DNA of 9,459 nucleotides from contig CAYPZL010000205.1 of assembly GCA_964415045.1 (NCBI GenBank), positions 1 to 9,459 on the forward strand. The letters run 5' to 3'. Numbering within the stretch: the stretch's first letter is position 1; the number at the start of each line of letters is the position of its first letter. The position numbers were made by a program, and so were the translations under genes. This document shows positions 1-6,068 of the stretch, piece after piece. This DNA is from CAYPZL01 sp964415045 (lineage in GTDB: Bacteria > Planctomycetota > Phycisphaerae > Sedimentisphaerales > Anaerobacaceae). The notes under the pieces were generated by a model. That model did not search any database. It was not told the DNA's origin and saw nothing but the letters and a program-made list of their open reading frames with translations.

Positions 1-665
1 TGAGGCATCAGCTCGTCCATGATATCACGAAAGCGGTCATTGTGGTGTCTCTCGAGGAAGTGCACCATCTCGTGGACCAGGATGTATTCCAGGCAGGACA
101 CGGGCTTTTTGATCAGCTCCAGGTTTAGCCAGATGCGTCGGGCTTCGCTGGTGCACGTACCCCAACGGGTCTTCATCTTCTTGATCCGGACCTCCGCCAC
201 TTTGACACCGACCTTTGGCTCCCACTTTGACAAAAGCGGCGGGATCTGCTCTCGCAGGCGGCGGCGATACCACCGCAACAACACGGCCTCTCGATCATCC
301 CGGGTCGTACCCGGACGGATCCGCAGCGCCATGGTGGTGTTGTTGACAATGTGAACGGACGGTGAACCATGATGCTCCACGACATCGAGGAGATACCGCC
401 GCCCCTGATAGTAGTGGCTCTCCCCCGTAACCATCTCGCGTTGAGACTGCCGAACCTGTTCGTCGAATTTCTTCTGCTGACGGCGAATCCACCCTAGGCG
501 GGAGATGACAGCAAGGCGGATTGCCTCATGGTCAAGCCGTCGCGGGGCGGCCACGCGAACCCGCCCGGTCGGCGGGTACACACCAACGTGGAGGTTCTTG
601 ATGTCCTTGCGGAACACTTCCACCGACAGGCCGCTGACTTCAATGGTAAAATTGTCAGTAGTCAT
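1..665 (-). CDS. YgjP-like (M48/DUF45, SprT-like) zinc metallopeptidase, 3' end cut by window edge
   Basis: The frame opens at an ATG at 665 and stays open to the window edge, giving 221 visible residues. Near the C-terminus is the motif HEMVHFLERHHNDRF (residues 198-212). It holds a HExxH zinc site (H198, E199, H202) and, by the family spacing, a third ligand at H208. Upstream stand TRWGTCT (167-173) and the IWLNLELIKKP strand (178-188), both typical of the YgjP/DUF45 family. That family is usually about 230-240 residues, so only the last few residues should be missing. The start overlaps the hsdR stop by 11 nt (ATGACTACTGA); there is only a weak purine-rich site (GAGAG) upstream, so translation is probably coupled to hsdR. 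Genes of this family are often found next to hsdR in Type I loci; the substrate is unknown. Function as a cytoplasmic metalloprotease is inferred from motif and context. Confidence 0.88.
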   Translation of the reverse strand, partial: MTTDNFTIEVSGLSVEVFRKDIKNLHVGVYPPTGRVRVAAPRRLDHEAIRLAVISRLGWIRRQQKKFDEQVRQSQREMVTGESHYYQGRRYLLDVVEHHGSPSVHIVNNTTMALRIRPGTTRDDREAVLLRWYRRRLREQIPPLLSKWEPKVGVKVAEVRIKKMKTRWGTCTSEARRIWLNLELIKKPVSCLEYILVHEMVHFLERHHNDRFRDIMDELMP

Positions 666-3600
666 GGCGGCTCTCAATGATGGCATAGATCTTGTTTACC
701 AGGTCATCCGCATTCTTTAGCACCGATTTGATCGCATTGCGGACCTCGATTTGCTTGGCGCGCATGCCGCGCCAGTCGTCCTTCTTCACGGCGCGGACGG
801 CTTTGTCGATTTCAAGCGCCGCCACGACGTCTGGCGGATTTGTGCTCTCCGCGATCCTTCCCTTTATTGCATCCGGAACGGTAAGATTCGATATATCGAT
901 ACGCCCTTTCAGGTTATCGTAAAGAGCTCTTGTGGCCGGAGTGTGAATGGCAAAAGGATAACTCCCGGCCTGCGTCTCAGGCTTGCTCACATTCCTGGTC
1001 AGCTCCACGATCCTGGCCAGATAGGCCTTGTAGTCCAGCGCTTCCTGCCTGCGCTGGAGAATCAGCGCGTCGAGCAGCTCCGACATCTTCTCGTAGTACT
1101 TCGGGTTGACCGCGGATTCGTCGATGATCAGCTTGCGGACGTTGTTCTCGATGGTTTCCGCCATGGCTTCCGGGTTGCCCCGGATGCCGCCGGGGAGAAA
1201 CTCAACCGCCTGCTCGCCTTGTTCGACGATCAGCTGGATGAGCGTCATGTCATCGAAGGCAGAGACGACTTCGCTTTCTTTGGCCCGGATGTACGTGTCC
1301 AGCAGGTGGCGCATGGCCGGCTCGTAAGCCTTCATGTCCACGTAGTCGCCGCTGGCCAGCTTCACCTCTTCGCGCACCTTCTCGTAGTGGCTGACTTCCG
1401 CTTTGATCTCCGCCGCTTCTTCGGTGGAGTACCCGGCCTCGGCCATTTCGTTTGCCAGGTTCGCGTAGGCGCGCACCAAAGCCGCCACCAGCTTGTACAG
1501 GGCCACACGCTTCGGCTCGTTATCCTTCAACTGCCCGGCGTTGCCGCTGTCCTTCGCGCAGAAAAAGCGGAGATAGGCGGCCGTATCCCGGGGCGGCTCC
1601 ACCGGCTCGCACAACGCCTTGACCGACTCGCGGAGTTCCTCGAGCCGCTCTCTGCCTTTTTCCAAACGGTCCTTCAGCAACCCCTCGACATCTTCGGTAT
1701 CGTATCCCTCGAAGGCCTCGCCCGTGTAATCCTTGATCGACTTTTCCAGGGATTTGAACAGGTCCTTGTAGTCGATTACGTAGCCGTACTCCTTGTCATC
1801 GCCATGGAGCCGGTTGATGCGGCAGATCGCCTGGAACAGGCCGTGGTCCTGCATGTGCTTGTCGATGTAGAGGTAGGTCGCGGGCGGCGCGTCGAAGCCG
1901 GTCAGCAGCTTGTCCACCACGATGAGCAGCTTCATCCGGCCCGGCTCTTTGATGAAGCGTTGCTTCACCTCCTGTTCGAACTGCTCGACCTTGTACATGG
2001 CCGTCTCTTCCGGCTCGTTGAAGTGAGCCGCGAGCATCTTCCGGTAGATGTCGTACTGCCGGAGCTTTTCGGTCATGCCCTCACCGGTCTCCTCGCCCTT
2101 GATGTCGCCGGGGTTCGGCCTGTACGAGGTGACGATGGCGCACCTGCCCGCCAGATCCGTTTTCTGGAACATCTCAAAGAAGCGGCACGCTGAGTAAATG
2201 CTCCCCGACACCAGCAGTGCGTTGCCGTGGCCGCTCTTGAGGCGGTCCCGCGTCTCCATGTCCAACAGAATGTCTGCGACGATCTTCTCCAGGCGGTCCT
2301 GCGCGCTGAGCACCTTTTTCATGGTGCCCCAGCGCTGTTTCAGTTGCGCCCTGGCCAGGTCGGACAGCCCTTTGGTCTTCACCTCGAACCACTGGTCGAT
2401 CTTTGCCTGCGAGGTGATGTTCTGGTCGATGTCCCGGGCTTCATAGCGCAGGTCGAGCACCACGCCGTCCCGGACCGCCTCGTCGTACTTGTAGGTGTGG
2501 ATATACGGTCCGAAGACCTCGATGCTCTTCCGTTTGTCCTTCTTCAGCAGCGGCGTGCCGGTGAAGCCGATCAGCATGGCCTCGGGCAGCAAGGCCTTCA
2601 TGGCCTGGTGCAGCTTGCCCGACTGGGTGCGGTGGCACTCGTCCACAAACACGAAGATGTCGCCCCTGGCGCGGAAGCCTTTCGGCAGGTTCTTCCTGAT
2701 GTCCTCAACGTAGGCTTCGATGTCCCGATCGCTGATCTCGTCGCCCGCCCCGAACTTGTGGATCAGCGAACAGATCAGCCACTCCTCGGTGGCATTGAGC
2801 ACGCGAACCAGGTCGGCCCCGCTTTTTGTGCGGTAAATGTCCTCGCTGACGCCGTTGAACACCTTTTCGATTTGCTCGTCCAACTCCGTCCGATCGGTGA
2901 TCAGCAGGACCCGGGCGTCCTTGACGTGCTCGCGGATCCATTTCGCCAGCCAGACCATGGTCAGGCTTTTGCCGCTGCCCTGGGTGTGCCAGATAATGCC
3001 GCCCTCGCGCTTGCGCACGTGGCCCTGCGCGGCGCGAACGCCGAAATACTGGTTGTGGCGGCAGGTCTTTTTCGTGCCCGCGTCAAAAACGATAAAGTCG
3101 TGGATGATCTCCAGCAGGCGATCCTTGCGGCAGAGCCAGCCGAGCTGACAATCGAGCCTGGTGATGCGGCCGTCGTCCCAGGGGCTGAGGTACTTGGGGT
3201 CGCCCGGCGACGTGGGGGTCCAGTCGTCCGCCTGCTCTTTCCATTCCAGGTAATACTTCTCCGGCGTCTCGATCACCCCGTAGCGCAGCCCCTCGGTGTC
3301 GTTGCCCGCCATCACGAGCTGCACGGTGGCGTAGAACGGCCGGATGAATTCCTTCTTCTGGCTGTCGAGGTTCTGCCGGATGCCCTCGGTGACCGAGACG
3401 GTGGAGCGTTTGAGTTCCAGCACGCCCAGCGCGATGCCGTTGACGTAGAAGACGATGTCCGGCCGTTTGTTGTGCTCCCCGGCGACGGTCACCTCTTCGG
3501 CGATGGCAAAGTCGTTACTGTCCGGATTCTCCCAGTCGATCAGCCAGGCGGTGATGTACTGCTCGCCGACGTCCGGCCTTACCTTCACGCCGTAGCGCAG

Positions 3601-3864
3601 CAGGCCGTAGACCTCGCGGTTGGCGTCATAGAGCGTCTTGCTGCCGCCGAGCCCGGCGGCCTTGTTCAGCTCGTGCAGCACCTTCCCGATGATCTTGTCG
3701 CTGTGGCCCTGTCGCTCGAGCCAGCCCGCCAGCAGGCCCTCCTCGACGTTGCGGTTGTCGGGCCGGTCCTTCCAGTGGCCGAGGTACCGGTAGCCCAATT
3801 CATCATGGCAGAACCGGATCACCCGCTGCTGGGTCTTGATTTCGCGCTGGCCGACGTTACTCAT
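655..3864 (-). CDS. hsdR: Type I restriction endonuclease subunit R (HsdR)
   Basis: The 1069-residue protein is the ATP-driven translocase and nuclease subunit of the Type I complex; it cuts unmodified DNA away from the recognition site. From the N-terminus it shows the PD-(D/E)xK nuclease (RPD at 134-136, then E150-L-K152), Walker A TQGSGKS (294-300), DECH (408-411), GFTGTP (433-438), TGFDAP (655-660) and QAICRINR (678-685). A helical C-terminal region that would contact the methylase core follows. All catalytic residues I looked for are present and the length is normal. I chose the ATG at 3864, not the upstream ATG at 3945: GGAG lies 7 nt before it, MSNVGQREIKTQQ is a typical HsdR start, and the longer version would add 27 residues unlike the family and overlap the upstream gene by 89 nt. 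The start overlaps the ATPase gene stop by 8 nt (ATGAGTAA). Confidence 0.97.
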   Translation of the reverse strand: MSNVGQREIKTQQRVIRFCHDELGYRYLGHWKDRPDNRNVEEGLLAGWLERQGHSDKIIGKVLHELNKAAGLGGSKTLYDANREVYGLLRYGVKVRPDVGEQYITAWLIDWENPDSNDFAIAEEVTVAGEHNKRPDIVFYVNGIALGVLELKRSTVSVTEGIRQNLDSQKKEFIRPFYATVQLVMAGNDTEGLRYGVIETPEKYYLEWKEQADDWTPTSPGDPKYLSPWDDGRITRLDCQLGWLCRKDRLLEIIHDFIVFDAGTKKTCRHNQYFGVRAAQGHVRKREGGIIWHTQGSGKSLTMVWLAKWIREHVKDARVLLITDRTELDEQIEKVFNGVSEDIYRTKSGADLVRVLNATEEWLICSLIHKFGAGDEISDRDIEAYVEDIRKNLPKGFRARGDIFVFVDECHRTQSGKLHQAMKALLPEAMLIGFTGTPLLKKDKRKSIEVFGPYIHTYKYDEAVRDGVVLDLRYEARDIDQNITSQAKIDQWFEVKTKGLSDLARAQLKQRWGTMKKVLSAQDRLEKIVADILLDMETRDRLKSGHGNALLVSGSIYSACRFFEMFQKTDLAGRCAIVTSYRPNPGDIKGEETGEGMTEKLRQYDIYRKMLAAHFNEPEETAMYKVEQFEQEVKQRFIKEPGRMKLLIVVDKLLTGFDAPPATYLYIDKHMQDHGLFQAICRINRLHGDDKEYGYVIDYKDLFKSLEKSIKDYTGEAFEGYDTEDVEGLLKDRLEKGRERLEELRESVKALCEPVEPPRDTAAYLRFFCAKDSGNAGQLKDNEPKRVALYKLVAALVRAYANLANEMAEAGYSTEEAAEIKAEVSHYEKVREEVKLASGDYVDMKAYEPAMRHLLDTYIRAKESEVVSAFDDMTLIQLIVEQGEQAVEFLPGGIRGNPEAMAETIENNVRKLIIDESAVNPKYYEKMSELLDALILQRRQEALDYKAYLARIVELTRNVSKPETQAGSYPFAIHTPATRALYDNLKGRIDISNLTVPDAIKGRIAESTNPPDVVAALEIDKAVRAVKKDDWRGMRAKQIEVRNAIKSVLKNADDLVNKIYAIIESRHDY

Positions 3865-5236
3865 CTGCGTTCTCCAGGATTTCCCAATATCCTTTTTTGG
3901 TCGGGCCGACATGCCGGATGCGCCCGGCCTTCCGTAGTTTGTCAAGGTGGTATTTGATGCCGTCGGGAGTAAGTCCCAGGTGTTTCGCCAAGGCTTTACG
4001 GGTTAATTCCGGGTTCTCACGCAACAAGGTGATAATCCGTTCTTGGGTAGTTTCTTGGGTAGTTTCTTGGGTAGTCCCCCCAGAAACCGCGCCGGTTCCT
4101 CCGGTTTTCTCCCCGGTTTTCTCCGAAACGGCCCCGGGCAGAAAATGCAATGTCACCATCAGGCCGATGGGTTGCAAGTCAAACCGCGGGTCCGGGCAAC
4201 CGTATTGTTTGCATGCTGTCAGGATACGCTGAATGCCACTGCCCCAGGCCTCGATCTTGCCGGCCAGGAAAAACACCCGGGCGACATCGGGATTGAACGG
4301 GACCGAGGCGTGTTTCCCCAACAGGTCTTTTACGGTCCAATTCTCGGGCAATCGCCCGTCGTTCCAAATCTCGATCCGATCATCGTAAACGCGTATCTGG
4401 ATGGGATTGCCGGTCGAGTAATCGCGGTGGGCGATGGCATTCACGAGCGCTTCACGCAAGGCGGGTTCGGGAAGCGGCGCGGTTTCCATGCGGCCCTCGC
4501 CGGTAATTTCGATGGCGGCGTGTGTGTATTTGGTTTGCAGTAGATCGAGCGTCCGGGCGAGTTGCGTGAACAAGTCACCTTCGACGATGTCGTGAAAGCG
4601 GAGATCGCTTTCCGATTTGAAGTAGCCGATCTTGATGAACGCGCCGCTGAAGTATTCTTGCGGATCCGGATGAAAGAGTAACGCTGCCGCGCGCTTGAGA
4701 TAGTTGCCGTCGGTGAGTCGCAGGCGCTCAATAAAGAGCCGGTCATCGTCATCTGCGATCGATGCGGGCAATCGCTGACGCCGCACGGCTTCAGTGCGGA
4801 ACCAATCCAGGACCTGCTGATCCAAGTCGCCGATCTCGAGCTGCGGTTGCGGGACACCATCCCAGCGCTTGCCGGTCTTGCCCAGCAGAAACCTGTCGAG
4901 GGCGGCTCCCTTGAGTACCTGCCTGGTACTGCCGGACCGATAATGGTACTGCCCCTGGTAACTGACAGGATAGGGATAAGGCTCCACCGCGATTCGGATC
5001 AGCGCTTTGCCGTCCTCCTCAACAAGGTCCACATCGGCGATGATGCCCAGGGTATCCCGAATCTTGTTCGGCAGGTCTTCCATCAACCTGGCGGCATTGG
5101 CCAGCCCGACGGGCTGTCCCTGATTGTCCCGCCCGATTTCCAGCACGCCCCCCTGGGCGTTGGCAAAGCCGCAGATCCACTTCAGGTACTCGTCGCGCCA
5201 CGACGCCTTCCACTCAACCTGTTGGTGCTCACTCAT
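3857..5236 (-). CDS. AlbA_2/Schlafen-type ATP-binding protein with C-terminal winged helix (RecG-like annotated family)
   Basis: The protein has 459 residues. Residues about 5-120 form an AlbA_2 (Schlafen AAA-4-like) domain: EWKASW, then FANAQGGVLEIGRDNQGQPVGL. Residues about 255-345 resemble the HATPase_c_4 domain: ALREALVNAIAHRDY (259-273), the degenerate ATP-lid box IWNDGRLP (290-297) and WGSGIQRI (331-338). A low-complexity linker of KTGE and TTQE repeats (about 373-399) leads to a winged helix (about 400-452): LTRKALAKHLGLTPDGIKYHLDKL, continuing to VGPTKKGYW. Such proteins are often annotated as ATP-dependent helicase RecG-like or transcriptional regulator, but no helicase motifs are visible here. 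GGAGG lies 6 nt before the ATG at 5236. Its place between hsdS and hsdR, with an 8-nt overlap onto hsdR, suggests it controls or accompanies restriction. The role as a DNA-binding regulator is inference. Confidence 0.9.
   Translation of the reverse strand: MSEHQQVEWKASWRDEYLKWICGFANAQGGVLEIGRDNQGQPVGLANAARLMEDLPNKIRDTLGIIADVDLVEEDGKALIRIAVEPYPYPVSYQGQYHYRSGSTRQVLKGAALDRFLLGKTGKRWDGVPQPQLEIGDLDQQVLDWFRTEAVRRQRLPASIADDDDRLFIERLRLTDGNYLKRAAALLFHPDPQEYFSGAFIKIGYFKSESDLRFHDIVEGDLFTQLARTLDLLQTKYTHAAIEITGEGRMETAPLPEPALREALVNAIAHRDYSTGNPIQIRVYDDRIEIWNDGRLPENWTVKDLLGKHASVPFNPDVARVFFLAGKIEAWGSGIQRILTACKQYGCPDPRFDLQPIGLMVTLHFLPGAVSEKTGEKTGGTGAVSGGTTQETTQETTQERIITLLRENPELTRKALAKHLGLTPDGIKYHLDKLRKAGRIRHVGPTKKGYWEILENADE
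3872..3875 (-). promoter_or_regulatory. Ribosome binding site that decides the hsdR start
   Basis: GGAG on the coding strand, 7 nt before the ATG at 3864 and inside the last codons of the ATPase gene. It favours this start over the in-frame ATG at 3945. Confidence 0.7.
4040..4075 (-). repeat. Three perfect 12-bp tandem repeats in the ATPase gene linker
   Basis: The plus-strand unit TTCTTGGGTAGT occurs three times without mismatch. On the coding strand it gives the in-frame peptide TTQETTQETTQE (residues 388-399) just before the winged helix. Because the unit is 12 bp, a gain or loss of copies would alter linker length by four residues without changing the frame. Confidence 0.95.
4101..4124 (-). 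repeat. Two perfect 12-bp tandem repeats in the same linker
   Basis: The plus-strand unit CCGGTTTTCTCC is present twice in a row and encodes the EKTGEKTG part of the linker (residues about 372-379). It lies 25 bp from the three-copy array and is also a multiple of the codon length, so both arrays are frame-neutral. Confidence 0.93.
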
Positions 5237-5348
5237 AGCCGCCCTCCGGCGCCACCAGCCGCACCCGGCCGGTGAGAAGCTGCTGCATCATGCCCTGCTT
5301 GATTTGCCGGGTGTTGATTTCACGTTGGCCGACTTGGGAATGGTGCAT
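5229..5348 (-). CDS. 39-codon chimeric ORF: HsdR-like head joined to HsdS tail
   Basis: The ORF starts MHHSQVGQREINTRQ and ends in IKQGMMQQLLTGRVRLV followed by APEGGYE. Residues 6-15 (VGQREINTRQ) match HsdR residues 4-13 (VGQREIKTQQ) at 8 of 10 positions, and 25 of 30 nucleotides agree. Residues 16-32 equal the last 17 residues of the HsdS encoded in this window, with identical DNA. AGGAG lies 8 nt before the ATG, and the TGA overlaps the ATG of the ATPase gene by 8 nt (ATGAGTGA). The first 61 nt overlap the 3' end of the RAYT gene in another frame. It could be a translated peptide, a leader that couples translation into the ATPase gene, or merely a relic of a rearrangement. No domain capable of its own activity is visible. 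The structure is certain; expression is not. Confidence 0.55.
   Translation of the reverse strand: MHHSQVGQREINTRQIKQGMMQQLLTGRVRLVAPEGGYE
5243..5247 (-). promoter_or_regulatory. Strong ribosome binding site of the ATPase gene
   Basis: GGAGG on the coding strand, 6 nt before the ATG at 5236. It lies inside the 39-codon ORF and supports the chosen start. Confidence 0.75.
5253..5303 (-). repeat. 51-bp direct repeat, copy B (duplicated hsdS tail)
   Basis: Identical over 51 bp to 6072-6122, in the same orientation. It encodes exactly the last 17 sense codons of HsdS (IKQGMMQQLLTGRVRLV) in the same frame. Similarity ends abruptly at 5252 and decays from 5304, where the sequence becomes HsdR-like. 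Confidence 0.97.
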
Positions 5349-5926
5349 GTGTCATGCTCCTGAAAATATTGGTCATCCTGCCATAGGGCCGGGTTGGCGG
5401 CGATGTAGGCGGCGATGCGTTCGTATGATTGGGCGTTGCGGATGATATGGTCGTGAAACCGGGTTTGCCATACGGCCGTACCGGGGGTATGGCGGAATGT
5501 GTTGATGCGTTTGGTGGCCGCGGATTTGAATCCGGCCACGAATGATGAAATGGATTTGGGCGTGCGGTGGGCCACGCCGGTTTTTTGGGGTGGTTGCGGT
5601 TGGGGTAGAGACGCACGGTCGTCCGGTAGAGACGCACGGCCGTGCGTCTCTACAATGGCGTGGATGTGGTTGGGCATGATGACGTAAATATCGCAGATTA
5701 ATTCCTGGCGGATTTCAAATGATTTTTCCCATTCCTGTTGCGCGATTTCACCCAGGGGTGACAAAACCATGCGCCCGTCGCGCACCTCGCCGAACAGGTG
5801 CGCCCGCCCTGCGGTGCAAATGGTGATGAAATACGCCCCGGGCGCGGCATAATCCCATCCCGGCAAACGGGCGGACGGGATGCGGTAACGGTTGCGGAAT
5901 TTTTTCGGGTCGTTTGTTTGTGTCAT
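5288..5926 (-). CDS. REP-associated tyrosine transposase (RAYT, IS200-like Y1 family)
   Basis: The 212-residue protein belongs to the Y1/HUH single-strand transposases that act on REP palindromes. It shows AYFITICT (31-38), the HUH motif MPNHIHAIV (84-92; H87 and H89), PKSISSFVAGFKSAATKRIN (123-142), WQTRFHDHIIRN (153-164) and the presumed catalytic tyrosine Y174 in AAYIAANP. Two things are odd. Residues 92-108 are encoded by a REP-like palindrome plus a half copy. The last residues, after about QYFQEHD, are unlike the family and are read from the neighbouring hsdR/hsdS-like DNA in a different frame, so the original C-terminus seems to have been replaced. It is the only gene here without a restriction role and sits inside the hsd operon. 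Start ATG at 5926 has only a weak upstream GGAA. Domestic RAYTs are usually immobile single copies; activity of this one is unknown. Confidence 0.92.
   Translation of the reverse strand: MTQTNDPKKFRNRYRIPSARLPGWDYAAPGAYFITICTAGRAHLFGEVRDGRMVLSPLGEIAQQEWEKSFEIRQELICDIYVIMPNHIHAIVETHGRASLPDDRASLPQPQPPQKTGVAHRTPKSISSFVAGFKSAATKRINTFRHTPGTAVWQTRFHDHIIRNAQSYERIAAYIAANPALWQDDQYFQEHDTCTIPKSANVKSTPGKSSRA
5357..5361 (-). promoter_or_regulatory. Ribosome binding site of the 39-codon ORF
   Basis: AGGAG on the coding strand, 8 nt before the ATG at 5348. It lies within the RAYT reading frame (codons for QEH). By position it probably once served an hsdR-type gene start; this is the main evidence that the small ORF could be translated. 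Confidence 0.55.
5604..5653. repeat. REP-like palindrome plus half copy inside the RAYT gene
   Basis: A perfect 28-bp palindrome lies at 5626-5653, with arm GTAGAGACGCACGG and its complement. A 15-bp direct repeat of the left arm (GGTAGAGACGCACGG) occurs at 5604-5618 and 5625-5639, spaced 21 bp. The whole block is read in frame by the transposase as VETHGRASLPDDRASLP. The same palindrome core recurs at 5979-6006. Confidence 0.93.
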
Positions 5927-6068
5927 CGGTTGCGTTCCGTATTACGTAGGTACAGATGCACGGCTGTGCCGCGTTGTTGTAGAGACGCACGGCCGTGCGT
6001 CTCTACAACAACGGATTGATTATGCGTTTGTACCGGTATGGTTGTGCGTTTCCATAGAAAAATATTTT
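5927..6068. other. 142-nt gap between hsdS and the RAYT gene
   Basis: This is the only sizeable intergenic stretch. It holds the REP-like repeats at 5950-6013, a short AT-rich palindrome AAAAATATTTTT at 6058-6069 abutting the hsdS stop, and the 8-bp palindrome TACCGGTA near 6031. I see no convincing promoter and no hairpin followed by a U-run on the coding strand, so no intrinsic terminator is called. Confidence 0.7.
5950..6013. repeat. REP-like palindromes between hsdS and the RAYT gene
   Basis: 5972-6013 is a perfect 42-bp palindrome with no loop, centred on GGCC. Its inner 28 bp equal the palindrome inside the RAYT gene; the extra arms are CGTTGTT and AACAACG. Next to it, 5950-5973 is a degenerate copy (18 of 24 positions match one strand of the core). 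Together with the copies inside the gene this makes a RAYT/REP cluster. A long RNA hairpin would form here in hsd operon transcripts. Confidence 0.93.

Noticed and set aside
751..2193. 480-codon open frame on the plus strand opposite hsdR
   Set aside because: hsdR on the other strand has all family motifs; this frame has no recognisable domain and its composition is that of antisense GC-rich coding DNA.
3865..3945. Upstream in-frame ATG giving HsdR 27 extra residues
   Set aside because: The extension is unlike HsdR N-termini, would overlap the ATPase gene by 89 nt, and a better ribosome site precedes 3864.
2227..3957. 576-codon open frame on the plus strand opposite hsdR
   Set aside because: Same reason: an antisense shadow of the helicase region, rich in Val/Leu/Asp/His as expected from complementary codons.
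4040..4124. Short repeats as a CRISPR array
   Set aside because: Units are 12 bp, adjacent without spacers, and coding in frame; no cas genes are present.
5972..6013. 42-bp palindrome as an intrinsic terminator of hsdM-hsdS
   Set aside because: No T-run follows the hairpin on the coding strand, and its core is repeated inside the RAYT gene, which points to a REP-type element.
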